Assembly (NCBI GenBank): GCA_017999075.1
Contig: JAGOBX010000031.1
Location: 1-14,901, forward strand
Direction of reading: 5' to 3'
DNA from: Candidatus Babelota bacterium
GTDB lineage: Bacteria; JAGOBX01
DNA: 14,901 nt
Part shown: positions 6,859-14,901 of the stretch, in pieces
How the letters are laid out: each line of letters opens with the position of its first letter
Position numbering within the stretch: the first letter of the stretch is position 1
Translations under genes and position numbers: made by a program
Notes under the pieces: generated by a model
The model's database searches: none
Told to the model about the DNA's origin: nothing
Seen by the model: only the letters and a program-made list of their open reading frames with translations

Positions 6859-8001
6859 TTATAACCGTGATTTATTTACATATTGAATAATTTCATTTCC
6901 TATTTCCCATATAGGAGCAATTTTATCAGCAAGGTTTTCTTTAACTACTACTCCAGGCATTCCGAATACTACTGCGGATTCTTCAGATTCTGCCATTATA
7001 TACGCACCTTGTTTTTTTAGTTCCCGTATAGCCAGCAATCCGTCATTTCCCATCCCTGTCATTATTACACACATAATATTTTCAGGTTTAAAAACTTTGG
7101 CAGCGGCAAAATACATATCATTTACAGCAGGTTTGAATAAATCATCTTGTTTTGGCATTCTGTGTTTAACAATTATATTGTTATTATGTTTTTGAAAATC
7201 TATCTGATATCCTGCCTGAGCAACAATTCCCAATCCGGGTTTCACAACATCTCCATCTTGAGATTCTTTTACTTGAATTTTAGACAAATTATTCAATCTG
7301 TCAGCAAGCGATTTTGTGAATCCTACCGGCATATGCTGAACAACAATTATCCCGACAGGAAAATCTGAAGGTATTTTTTCAAAAACATTCTGTAATGCAG
7401 GAGGTCCTCCTGTAGAAGTGCCGATAAGACATATTTCAATCCGGTTCGATTTATGTTTTTCAGGATATGATGATACCTTTGCCTGTTCTTTAACAATCTG
7501 CCGAACAGCAGGTGTTTTTGCATCCGGAATTTGTAGCGTCGATTCTTTTTGTAAACTTTTTTCGAGTTCAACTTTTTGTTTTATAACGCTAAGTTTAGAT
7601 AAATTTATTCTGGCTGCAGTCTTTATTTTTGAATGAATTTCATATCTCAGCCTTTCAATGCTTTCAAGTTCTGCTTTGGAGGGTTTTGTAATAAAATCTA
7701 CGGCGCCGATATCCATGGCTTCAAGAGTTACATCGGCTCCTTCTGTAGTAATTGAACTGAACATTATGACCGGTATTTTTTTAGGCAGAGCCATTATTCG
7801 TTTTAAACATTCTATTCCGTCCATATTGGGCATCTGAACATCAAGCATTATTACATTAGGCTGAAATAACGGTATTTTTGACATTGCATCAATTCCGTCG
7901 CGCGCTGTTCCGCAAACAACTATTTCTTCAGATTCAATAATTTTTGTTAATGTAACGCGCATAAACGCTGAATCGTCAACTATTAAAACTCTTATTTTCA
8001 T
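6859..8001 (-). CDS. cheB: CheB: receiver-regulated chemoreceptor glutamate methylesterase/deamidase
   Basis: A 380-residue protein of normal CheB architecture and near-normal length. The N-terminal receiver (1-122) has the acidic pair Asp9-Asp10, phospho-acceptor Asp54 in MLDVQMPNMDG, SSIT at 82-85 and Lys106 in TKPS. A linker of about 60 residues leads to the methylesterase domain (about 187-378) with catalytic Ser196 in GTSTGGP, His223 in VQHMP and Asp320 in MTGMGNDG, so both domains look intact. It removes methyl groups from receptor glutamates and deamidates glutamines; phosphorylation by CheA relieves inhibition by the receiver domain (family knowledge). It starts 14 nt after the cheR stop, with a GAGGA ribosome site at 8008-8012, 6 nt before the ATG. 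It forms the adaptation pair with CheR, although their receptor targets are not in this window. Confidence 0.96.
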   Translation of the reverse strand: MKIRVLIVDDSAFMRVTLTKIIESEEIVVCGTARDGIDAMSKIPLFQPNVIMLDVQMPNMDGIECLKRIMALPKKIPVIMFSSITTEGADVTLEAMDIGAVDFITKPSKAELESIERLRYEIHSKIKTAARINLSKLSVIKQKVELEKSLQKESTLQIPDAKTPAVRQIVKEQAKVSSYPEKHKSNRIEICLIGTSTGGPPALQNVFEKIPSDFPVGIIVVQHMPVGFTKSLADRLNNLSKIQVKESQDGDVVKPGLGIVAQAGYQIDFQKHNNNIIVKHRMPKQDDLFKPAVNDMYFAAAKVFKPENIMCVIMTGMGNDGLLAIRELKKQGAYIMAESEESAVVFGMPGVVVKENLADKIAPIWEIGNEIIQYVNKSRL

Positions 8002-8015
8002 ATAGAATCCTCAAA

Positions 8016-8855
8016 TTATTTTTTTATATAACCTAATCCGTTTTTAAACTGTTTCATTTCGAATGCAACAGAAAATTTAAACAGCGATTCAGAATGACCT
8101 AAAAAAAGTACTCCGCTTTGATTTAAACTTTTATACATACTGTTTACAACTCTTTTTTTTATGGAATCTTCAAAATATATTAAAACATTACGGCAGAATA
8201 TAACGTCTACATTTTTATATTTCATATATCCAAAATCATCAAGCAGATTGAATCGTTCAAATTTCACCTTTGATTTTATCTTGTCGACAAGCTGATATTC
8301 GGAACCTGTTTTTACAAAGTATTTGTCAAGATATGTTTTATTGGCAGTTCGAAAAGAAAATTGTGAATAAACTGCTTTTTTTGCCAATTCAAGAACTTTT
8401 AGAGAAATGTCTGTTCCAATGATTTCGTATGTTATATCAGGCCGTATCAGATTATTTTCTAAAAGTTCAATGGCGATTGTATATGCTTCTTCTCCTGAAG
8501 AAGATGCGGCAGACCAAATTTTTATATATTTTTTGTTATTTCTGATTAATTCGGGAATTACTTCATCAATTAAAATTTTTATTTGACCTGTTTCCCTGAA
8601 AAAATAAGTTTCATTTGTTGTTAGTATATCTGTAATATTATCGAATTCAGCTAACCGCTTAGGATCATATTTTAAATAATAATAGTATTCCTTAAAATTT
8701 GTAAAATTCAATTTTTTCAGACGGGGAGATAGCCTGTTCTCAAGAATATATTTCTTTGAAATATCATAATGCAGCCCGCAGAATTCATTAATAGTATCGC
8801 TGAGTAATTTGAATTCTTCATCTGTAATATTAATTTTACTGTTGATTTCGAACAT
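8016..8855 (-). CDS. cheR: CheR: chemoreceptor glutamate O-methyltransferase
   Basis: A 279-residue, full-length CheR. The N-terminal helical domain (about 10-75) is followed by the hallmark TTNETYFFRE (79-88), then the SAM-binding Rossmann domain: IWSAASSSGEEAYTIA (113-128), GTDIS (147-151) with the adenosine-contacting Asp149, FNLLDD (202-207), DVIFCRNVLIYF (217-228) and FLGHSESL (251-258). It transfers methyl from S-adenosylmethionine to glutamates of methyl-accepting receptors. No TPR or C-terminal extension is fused to it. A ribosome site (AGGA, 6-nt spacer) precedes the ATG. It lies 33 nt after the HEAT-repeat gene and 14 nt before cheB, as expected for an adaptation pair. No key residue is missing. 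Confidence 0.96.
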   Translation of the reverse strand: MFEINSKINITDEEFKLLSDTINEFCGLHYDISKKYILENRLSPRLKKLNFTNFKEYYYYLKYDPKRLAEFDNITDILTTNETYFFRETGQIKILIDEVIPELIRNNKKYIKIWSAASSSGEEAYTIAIELLENNLIRPDITYEIIGTDISLKVLELAKKAVYSQFSFRTANKTYLDKYFVKTGSEYQLVDKIKSKVKFERFNLLDDFGYMKYKNVDVIFCRNVLIYFEDSIKKRVVNSMYKSLNQSGVLFLGHSESLFKFSVAFEMKQFKNGLGYIKK

Positions 8856-8888
8856 TTTATTTCCTGAACATATATAAATATATTATAC

Positions 8889-11381
8889 TTATACTTTTAA
8901 ATTTTTTAAATTAGTTAACACCTTTTTTGCTGTTTTGATTATATTTTTATCCGGATAAGCAATAGGGTACAAGGCTGTTAAAAATTTTTTCCGTTTTAGA
9001 TTATCCATACATATAATTATTTCATATTTTACCGGAATAGAAACATGATTTATTGTTTTTATTAGAAAATCGTCGAACATATCTGATTTGAGATTTGCAA
9101 TTAATTTGATTATTATCAATTGTATTTCTTCTGCAATTTCTGTGAAATTTTGGCAAAAATTCATCAGGTATTCAGCAGGAAATTTAAGTAGAGAATGAAA
9201 AATATGTTCTGAAAATTCTTTATTTAAAGAATTTTCCATTAAAAAATTAAAACTTTTTTTGTTTTTCATGTTACCCATATTTTTAAAAATTGTTGAACAT
9301 ATCAGGTGATCGGACTGATTTTGTGCAAATAGATTTATTAATATTTCAGTATGAGTTTCTTTGCCCAACAAGCTTAATGCTTCAATTGCTGCAGTTTTTA
9401 TGCGCCAATTGCTGTCGTAATTAAGCATATCAATAAAATTATTTATGCATTCATTATAATTTTGAACTATACAGTATTTTATTGTTTCTACTCTTACGTC
9501 CAAATCATCGTCTTTCAATAATTTCAGAACAATGTCTAATGGTATTTTCTGATTTATTTTTGATATTGCAGATAATGCGGAAATTTTAACGATTCCAATA
9601 GGATCGTCTAAAAGTTTTATTAAATTTTGCGTTATTGACGAATCTCCTATTTCGCCCAATGTTCTCAGAGTGAAATATTTTATCCACATATTATCGTCAT
9701 TTAAAAGATTCAATAATATGGGAATTATTTTTTTGTCATTAATTCTCGTTAGAGCAGTTACTATATGTTCTTTTATTTCGTTATCAGGTTCATTCAAAAA
9801 TTTTACTATCAGATCAATCCCTGTTTTGTCGCTTATATAACTTATCGCGTCAATATAAGCAATTTTAATTTCTTTCGACTCGAATACATCAACTTCTTTA
9901 AGAATTGAAATATTGGCAGGATCTCCTATGTATCCAAGAGTTTTTATACATCCCTTTTTTGTATACAAATTATTTGATTTAATATTTGTTTTACAATATT
10001 CTATAACTTCATTATTTCCTATAATACTTAATGCGCCGACTGCTGCAGAATGCAGAGATTCATTATCGCTATTTAAAAATTTTACAATCAATCCAACCGA
10101 ACTTTCGCAGCGCAGCCATCCTAAAGAATAAATTATTTGTTCTTCTATTTCTTTTGAATCAGGGCTTTTTAACAGATTCATTAAAAATTCAGATTCTTTT
10201 TCTGAACCTATAATTCCAAGAATTTCTATTATAACGCGTTTAATGGTTAAAGATTCGGTTTTATGAAATTCTTTTATAATGTCAGATATAATAGAATACC
10301 CTATTCTTATAAGCATTTCACGGATTTTATCTTTGAAATCAGGATCTTCAATTAAAATTATAAGTTCGTGGGTCAATTTTATATTATCAATCCATCCTAA
10401 AATTTGAAGAGCATCATTTTTTAATGACATATCCGTAGTTTTTAAAATGGATATTAATTGTTCGTACCGTTCGTATTTTTTAAAAAATTGACGGCAGATC
10501 CCTTTAATAAGTTCGTAATTGTTTTTATCTTCGCCTGATTTTGATGATTTTTTGTAGATGTTTGCTATTGCAGCAACAATTTTGGAATTTACTTCTTCGT
10601 CAGTATCAAAATATTCAAGTATAGAATTTATTGATATATCAGCTCCTATGTTGCCGAGCGCATCAATGCATAATCCTCTGATCATTTCGTCTTCAAGAAA
10701 AGACATTAGCTGAGGACAGGCTTTCATAGAACCTATTTTACCAAGGGATTCTATTAATATTATTTTTAAATAGATGTCTTCCACATCCAGCATTGACAAC
10801 ATGATATCAACTGATTTTTCGGAACCTATATTTCCTAAAGCTTCAATTATCGCATATTTTACGTTCATATTATTTTCAACGCTCAAACGCCGTATTAAAT
10901 CTTTTAAAGATATTGGAGATTTAATGAAGCCCAGTATGTTTGCCGACAGTATTCTTGCGTCAGGATCGCTGTCTGATAAATACGGAAGAACATATGGTAT
11001 TGATTTTTTTCCGAAATGTATAAGCGCATCAATTGCAGTTGAATGAACGTCAATATGAGAATCTTTGATTATTTTACTTAACACCGGAAGACATAACGGA
11101 TTATTTATTTTTTTGAATGCTTCAACTATGCTTTTTCTCAACCGCCAATTTTCAGATTCTATTTGTTTTGCAAGGTTCTCTATAACTCTGTTAATAATTG
11201 TGTGTTTATTTTCATCCGGCAAAACATTGGTTTTATCGTCTGTTTCTGTTTCTGCTGAAAAATCATTCCCGGCATTGTCCTCCGCAGAAGCGCAAAGTTC
11301 TCCTATCATATCTATTGCCTGGCGTCTTATTTCTTCATCTTCGGATTTTAAATTTTTTATAAAAATATCAAGTTCTTTCAT
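8889..11381 (-). CDS. Large HEAT-repeat protein within the chemotaxis operon
   Basis: An 830-residue all-helical solenoid made almost wholly of HEAT (PBS-lyase-like) repeats of about 30-35 residues, roughly twenty by eye. Recurring second-helix signatures include EALGNIG (180-186), SLGKIG, DALGNIG (239-245), TLGYIGD, TLGEIGD and AIEALSLLG. The repeats are most regular at 75-270 and 380-700; the last 130 residues are divergent. An acidic Ser/Thr-rich insert (about 31-60) splits the first repeat from the rest. No signal peptide, membrane segment or catalytic domain is visible, so it is probably a cytoplasmic scaffold. It lies between cheW and cheR, which suggests it binds a chemosensory component (inference). 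HEAT proteins occur in some other chemosensory clusters; from memory, Cpc7 of the Myxococcus xanthus Che7 system is one. The ATG has AAGGG 6 nt upstream. The family call is firm; the function is unknown. Confidence 0.88.
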   Translation of the reverse strand: MKELDIFIKNLKSEDEEIRRQAIDMIGELCASAEDNAGNDFSAETETDDKTNVLPDENKHTIINRVIENLAKQIESENWRLRKSIVEAFKKINNPLCLPVLSKIIKDSHIDVHSTAIDALIHFGKKSIPYVLPYLSDSDPDARILSANILGFIKSPISLKDLIRRLSVENNMNVKYAIIEALGNIGSEKSVDIMLSMLDVEDIYLKIILIESLGKIGSMKACPQLMSFLEDEMIRGLCIDALGNIGADISINSILEYFDTDEEVNSKIVAAIANIYKKSSKSGEDKNNYELIKGICRQFFKKYERYEQLISILKTTDMSLKNDALQILGWIDNIKLTHELIILIEDPDFKDKIREMLIRIGYSIISDIIKEFHKTESLTIKRVIIEILGIIGSEKESEFLMNLLKSPDSKEIEEQIIYSLGWLRCESSVGLIVKFLNSDNESLHSAAVGALSIIGNNEVIEYCKTNIKSNNLYTKKGCIKTLGYIGDPANISILKEVDVFESKEIKIAYIDAISYISDKTGIDLIVKFLNEPDNEIKEHIVTALTRINDKKIIPILLNLLNDDNMWIKYFTLRTLGEIGDSSITQNLIKLLDDPIGIVKISALSAISKINQKIPLDIVLKLLKDDDLDVRVETIKYCIVQNYNECINNFIDMLNYDSNWRIKTAAIEALSLLGKETHTEILINLFAQNQSDHLICSTIFKNMGNMKNKKSFNFLMENSLNKEFSEHIFHSLLKFPAEYLMNFCQNFTEIAEEIQLIIIKLIANLKSDMFDDFLIKTINHVSIPVKYEIIICMDNLKRKKFLTALYPIAYPDKNIIKTAKKVLTNLKNLKV

Positions 11382-11488
11382 TTTCTGCCCTTAAAAAAAT
11401 ATAATTTTTTAAATCAATTTTTATGAATTGCCGGATAGTTTCCGCCGATGATAAATTATGCGGATCACCAATCAGCAAAATATTAATT
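11382..11488 (-). other. 107-nt gap between cheW and the HEAT-repeat gene
   Basis: The longest gap inside the cluster. Its middle (about 11425-11470) is visibly richer in G+C than other gaps here. It holds a small CGGA/TCCG inverted repeat (11432-11444; 4-bp stem, 5-nt loop) without a following T run, so it is not called a terminator. A 36-codon TTG-initiated frame (11478-11368) crosses it and overlaps the HEAT start, but has no ribosome site. No promoter is called. Confidence 0.45.
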
Positions 11489-12001
11489 TTATAAGGATAA
11501 TTTCTCCAGTTCTTTTTCAGAAAGCAATTTTTCAATATTCAACAATATAATCAATCTATCATTAATTCTTGCGACTCCTTCTATATAATTCTGAGAAATT
11601 CCTGAAACTATAGACGGCGTAGGATCAATTAAATTTAATGGAATAGATATTACTTCTTTTACCTTATCAACTTGAAAACCTATTACTTTTTTTTCGATTT
11701 CAACAACTATAAACCTTATGTCTTTGGGATTTTCCTGATATTTAATTGAAAATTTTTTTTTCAAATCAACAACAGGCACTACTTTCCCTCGCAGATTCAC
11801 AACGCCCTTTACAAAATCAAGAGATAACGGAACAGGCGTTATTTTAGTTGATTTTATTATTTCAATTATAAGCATAATATCTATTGCATATTCTTCTTTG
11901 CCGATATTGAAAGTTACAACATGTTTTGAATTTTCTTCTTTTTTTTCTGTGTTTTTGTTATTTGCAATTTCATTTTTTTTTGTTAATAATTGAGTTTCCA
12001 T
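11489..12001 (-). CDS. cheW: CheW: chemotaxis adaptor protein
   Basis: A 170-residue CheW. A hydrophilic, Asn/Lys/Glu-rich N-terminal extension (1-26) precedes the two-lobed SH3-like fold: VVTFNIGKEEYAIDI (28-42), the hallmark VVNLRGKVVPVVDL (67-80), IGFQVDKVKEVISI (107-120) and the closing GVARINDRLIILLNIEKLL (142-160). Arg71 in NLRG corresponds to the conserved arginine involved in receptor contacts. CheW bridges CheA (through its P5 domain) and receptor tips in the signalling array. It starts 24 nt after the cheA stop, with GGAGG about 11 nt before the ATG, a slightly long spacing. The only CheW seen here, it is presumably the dedicated partner of this CheA. Confidence 0.95.
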   Translation of the reverse strand: METQLLTKKNEIANNKNTEKKEENSKHVVTFNIGKEEYAIDIMLIIEIIKSTKITPVPLSLDFVKGVVNLRGKVVPVVDLKKKFSIKYQENPKDIRFIVVEIEKKVIGFQVDKVKEVISIPLNLIDPTPSIVSGISQNYIEGVARINDRLIILLNIEKLLSEKELEKLSL

Positions 12002-12025
12002 TTTTTTGATTTCCTCCGGATGAAC

Positions 12026-14901
12026 TTATTTTTTGTTTTTAGCGTTTGTTATTACAGTTGATATATCCAATATCAATACAACTTGACCATCGCCAAGTAT
12101 TGTAGCTCCCGCTATTCCAGGAGTAGAAACTATTTTATGATTTAAAGATTTTATAACTATTTCCTGCTGTCCCAGTAAATCATCAACTACCATAGCGATT
12201 TTTTCTTCAGCCAAACCTATTACAACTATGAATAACTTATCTTTATTTGCGTTTGATTCTATTTTAAATTGGTTGTTAAGCCGCAATATTGGAATTACAC
12301 TGTTTCTTAATTTAATAACCTCATATTTTCCTTCAATGGAACCTATTTCAGACGCGCGGATTTTTACGCTTTCAATTACTGCAGCAAGAGGAACTGCAAA
12401 TATTTGTTCGCCTACTTTTACGAGCAGAGAATTTATTATTGCAAGAGTTAATGGAAGTTTTATTGTGAAAGTGGTGCCTTTCCCGACTTTAGTCTGTATA
12501 TCAACTATTCCGTTTATTTTAGAAATATTCGATTTTACAACATCCATTCCCACTCCTCTTCCGGATATATCGGTTATTACTTCAGCCGTTGAAAAACCAG
12601 GTTTAAAAATAAATTTTATAATGTCATTATCTGATATCATATTCGATTCTTCTTGTGACAATAATCCTTTTTCCAAGGATTTTTTTCTTATAACATCAGC
12701 GTTTATTCCTGCTCCGTCGTCTTCAATTTCTATTATTATATGATTTCCTTCGTGAAAAGCGTTCAGAGTTAAATTTCCTGCTTCCAGTTTGCCGGCAGCA
12801 AGCCGTTTTTCAGGTTCTTCGATTCCATGGTCCAGCGCATTTCGTATTAAATGTACCATAGGATCTCCGATTTCTTCAATTACTGTTTTATCAAGCTCTG
12901 TTTCTTCACCTTTAATTATTAAATTAACTTTTTTGTTTCGAGCTTTTGCTATATCCCTTACAACTCTCGGGAACCTGTTAAATACAGTGCCTATTGGAAC
13001 CATTCTGGTTTTCATTATAGCTTCCTGAATGTCATTGGTAACCCTGCCGAGCTGCTCAGTAACAAATTTAAGTTTACTTTTATTTTCTAAAATATTTTCA
13101 TCAAAGTTGTTTCCTATTTGTTCTACCTGGGTCTTGGCAATAAGAAGTTCTCCTACAAGGTTCATCAGAGTATCGAGTTTTTCAATATCCACTCTTACTG
13201 TCGCGCTTCCTGCTATAGAAGGTTTGCCGGATGTTTCTTTTGATGAGGATTGAACAGCTGCAGTTTTCTCTGTAGAAGATTGAACATTGTCGTCACTTGA
13301 AACCGGTTTGTTAACGTGAACCGGTTTATCAGCAGGGGAAGTCTGTTTTGTTTTGGGCAGTTCCTGGGTTTTTACCGGTTTTGAAATGGTTTTGATTTCA
13401 CTTGCATTTTTACTGGTATCCGAAGGTTTATTGTTCTGCATAATTTTTTGTTGCTCCGTTTTAATATTAGTATTTTTGTTTTGGTTTTGAATTTTTGAAT
13501 TTATTTCCGTTGTATTTTTTTTTGAAATATTTGAACGCACCGGTTTTATTTTTTTCTTTTTTGTACTGCCGGCATCAGAAGATGATTTTTTCGAAGAATA
13601 ATTTTCTAAATTTGATTTGAAAACATTTATATCATTTTCAGCCAGTATTTTAATACAATCTTGAGATTTGTCGGCAAGCAATGATATTGTAGAGATATGC
13701 TCTTCTGATATAAAATACAATTTAATAGGCAAATCAAAATTTGACGGTTCGAAATAATCCAGCTCTATTATTTCATCAATATCAAAAAGTAATGCCGCAA
13801 TTTCTCCGAATAATTCTATTTTTGATTTTAAAATTTCAAAATTATTCATATCTTCGTTGAAATCCTGTTTATAAAAGAAAAGGATTTCGTAAATGTTTTT
13901 GCTGTCGGCAATGGCTGATTCGAATTTTTTTATATCAACGTCTGATAGGCCGTAGTAAAACGGCTGTTTTAATGAATTTTCTGCAGATGACAGGTCTGCC
14001 GCATATTGTTGAGATTCAATTGATTCTTCGGGTTCATTGTTTATTAAATTCAGCAATTGAGATAAAACTTTATTATTTATTTTGGTTATTTTGTTGGTTT
14101 CAACAAGTTCCTGAACTGCCGCGCCTAATGCATCGCAATTTTTTAAAAGAAGATCAACAAGATTTTCAGTCATTTTTATTTTATCATTGCGCACTGAATC
14201 AATAGAATTCTCGAGTTTATGAGCAAATTCAGAAATTGGTTTAAGACCGAACATGTTTGATAATCCTTTTAACGTATGCATTGCCCGGAACATGGTGTTT
14301 ATAAGTTCAGGATTATAATCGTTAATATTTTTTTCTATTTCAAGCAAACATTCGTTAAATTCATGGATATGTTCTATCGCTTCTTCCTTAAAAGAAATTA
14401 TAATTTCAGGAGTGATGAATTCACCGTCAAAAGAAAGTTCAAACTGTATTTTTTCTTCTTCGCTGATTTCTTCTTTAACGCAGTCAGTGTTAACGCTGCC
14501 AGCACAGTCATCTTCATATATTTCAAAAATCTCAATTATTTGATTTAATGTTAAATCTAATTCTTTGTAAAATGATTTTTTTGTATTTTTTGAAGCAACA
14601 ATGAAAATTATCTGAAGATCAAAATTTTTGCAGTCGAAAGATTCAAAAGACTGTAATGGCTCGTTCATTGAAGCTGACAATATTATTTCAGTTATTGATT
14701 CGAGTTTTTTATAGAACGTTATTAAAGATTTGTTTTTGTTAATGAAATCTTTATCAAGAAAAGTTTTTATAATATAAATATTATAATCGTTTTCAATAAA
14801 ATGCTGAAGTTTTTCAACGTCGTATTGTTTGAATAAATTCATTACCTCTTTTGGTATAACCAGTTGTTGAAGATATTCTGTATACAATTCGTCAATGCCT
14901 G
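12026..14901 (-). CDS. cheA: CheA: chemotaxis histidine kinase, 5' end outside the window
   Basis: The frame is open to the window edge. A TTG at 14887 could serve as a start, but no ribosome site precedes it and the codons before it stay open, so the true N-terminus probably lies upstream. Numbering from that TTG: accessory domain 34-125, HPt/P1 155-262 with phospho-His204 in AMHTLKG, a second accessory domain 329-417 similar to the first, a Lys/Ser/Thr/Asn-rich linker (430-560), P3 dimerisation helices 561-628, P4 ATPase (HLIRNALDHGIE 679-690, DDGAGI 723-728, FKPGFSTAE 761-769, GRGVGMDVV 776-784) and P5 CheW-like domain 815-950. CheA phosphorylates its own HPt His and passes the phosphate to receivers such as CheB. 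The accessory domains are probably P2-type regulator-binding units (inference). All kinase boxes are intact, so it should be active. No receiver is fused at the C-terminus. Confidence 0.96.
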   Translation of the reverse strand, partial: GIDELYTEYLQQLVIPKEVMNLFKQYDVEKLQHFIENDYNIYIIKTFLDKDFINKNKSLITFYKKLESITEIILSASMNEPLQSFESFDCKNFDLQIIFIVASKNTKKSFYKELDLTLNQIIEIFEIYEDDCAGSVNTDCVKEEISEEEKIQFELSFDGEFITPEIIISFKEEAIEHIHEFNECLLEIEKNINDYNPELINTMFRAMHTLKGLSNMFGLKPISEFAHKLENSIDSVRNDKIKMTENLVDLLLKNCDALGAAVQELVETNKITKINNKVLSQLLNLINNEPEESIESQQYAADLSSAENSLKQPFYYGLSDVDIKKFESAIADSKNIYEILFFYKQDFNEDMNNFEILKSKIELFGEIAALLFDIDEIIELDYFEPSNFDLPIKLYFISEEHISTISLLADKSQDCIKILAENDINVFKSNLENYSSKKSSSDAGSTKKKKIKPVRSNISKKNTTEINSKIQNQNKNTNIKTEQQKIMQNNKPSDTSKNASEIKTISKPVKTQELPKTKQTSPADKPVHVNKPVSSDDNVQSSTEKTAAVQSSSKETSGKPSIAGSATVRVDIEKLDTLMNLVGELLIAKTQVEQIGNNFDENILENKSKLKFVTEQLGRVTNDIQEAIMKTRMVPIGTVFNRFPRVVRDIAKARNKKVNLIIKGEETELDKTVIEEIGDPMVHLIRNALDHGIEEPEKRLAAGKLEAGNLTLNAFHEGNHIIIEIEDDGAGINADVIRKKSLEKGLLSQEESNMISDNDIIKFIFKPGFSTAEVITDISGRGVGMDVVKSNISKINGIVDIQTKVGKGTTFTIKLPLTLAIINSLLVKVGEQIFAVPLAAVIESVKIRASEIGSIEGKYEVIKLRNSVIPILRLNNQFKIESNANKDKLFIVVIGLAEEKIAMVVDDLLGQQEIVIKSLNHKIVSTPGIAGATILGDGQVVLILDISTVITNAKNKK

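Noticed and set aside
7347-7571. 74-codon frame on the minus strand inside cheB
   Set aside because: It runs in another frame through the linker and start of the methylesterase domain of an intact cheB; Lys/Arg-rich with no domain.
8477-8517. SSSGEE in CheR looked like a changed SAM-binding motif
   Set aside because: The enteric CheR also has a Ser-Ala-Ala/Ser-Ser/Thr-Gly-Glu-Glu form, so this is within normal variation.
11432-11444. Small inverted repeat as a possible terminator between cheW and the HEAT gene
   Set aside because: Only a 4-bp stem and no T run after it on the transcribed strand; the downstream genes appear to belong to the same unit.
12228-12743. 171-codon open frame on the + strand
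   Set aside because: Antisense to the P4/P5 domains of cheA, which carry clear conserved motifs; no independent support.

Overview
The window is very AT-rich (about 30% G+C by eye, not computed). Every gene I can support lies on the minus strand, so transcription runs from high to low coordinates. It reads as one co-directional chemosensory operon with open ends on both sides: the frame of cheA runs off the right edge and a glycosyltransferase runs off the left edge. Gaps between genes are 24, 107, 33, 14, 4, 15, 81, 9 and 0 nt in transcription order. I see no convincing internal promoter or terminator and no RNA gene, mobile element or CRISPR array. The organism is a bacterium with a full CheA/CheW/CheR/CheB set, a lipobox lipoprotein and a FapA-family protein, probably a motile low-GC diderm. 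The sequence alone does not let me name the phylum.

Layout from right to left (5' to 3' of the transcript): cheA (5' end outside the window), cheW, a very large HEAT-repeat protein, cheR, cheB, a fusion of a degenerate receiver domain with an RsbW-type ATPase/kinase domain, a small STAS anti-sigma-antagonist-type protein, an oversized double FapA/DUF342 protein with Jag_N-like domains in its middle, a TPR lipoprotein, and a GT-B/GT4-type glycosyltransferase.

How the parts may fit together (inference): CheA-CheW form the kinase core. CheR and CheB supply receptor methylation and demethylation, with CheB also phosphorylatable by CheA. No receptor, CheY, CheC or CheD is visible. In the place where a CheY might be expected there is a partner-switch pair, an RsbW-like kinase carrying a pseudo-receiver and a STAS protein. 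The output of this system may therefore include a Ser-phosphorylation switch as well as, or instead of, a flagellar-motor CheY. The HEAT protein sits between cheW and cheR and may be a scaffold of the array or adaptation machinery. The distal genes (FapA-like, TPR lipoprotein, glycosyltransferase) point to the cell envelope or surface.

The most interesting points are the phosphorylation-dead receiver fused to an RsbW-type domain next to STAS, the giant HEAT protein, the internally duplicated FapA protein, and a CheA with two copies of an accessory domain flanking one HPt domain.
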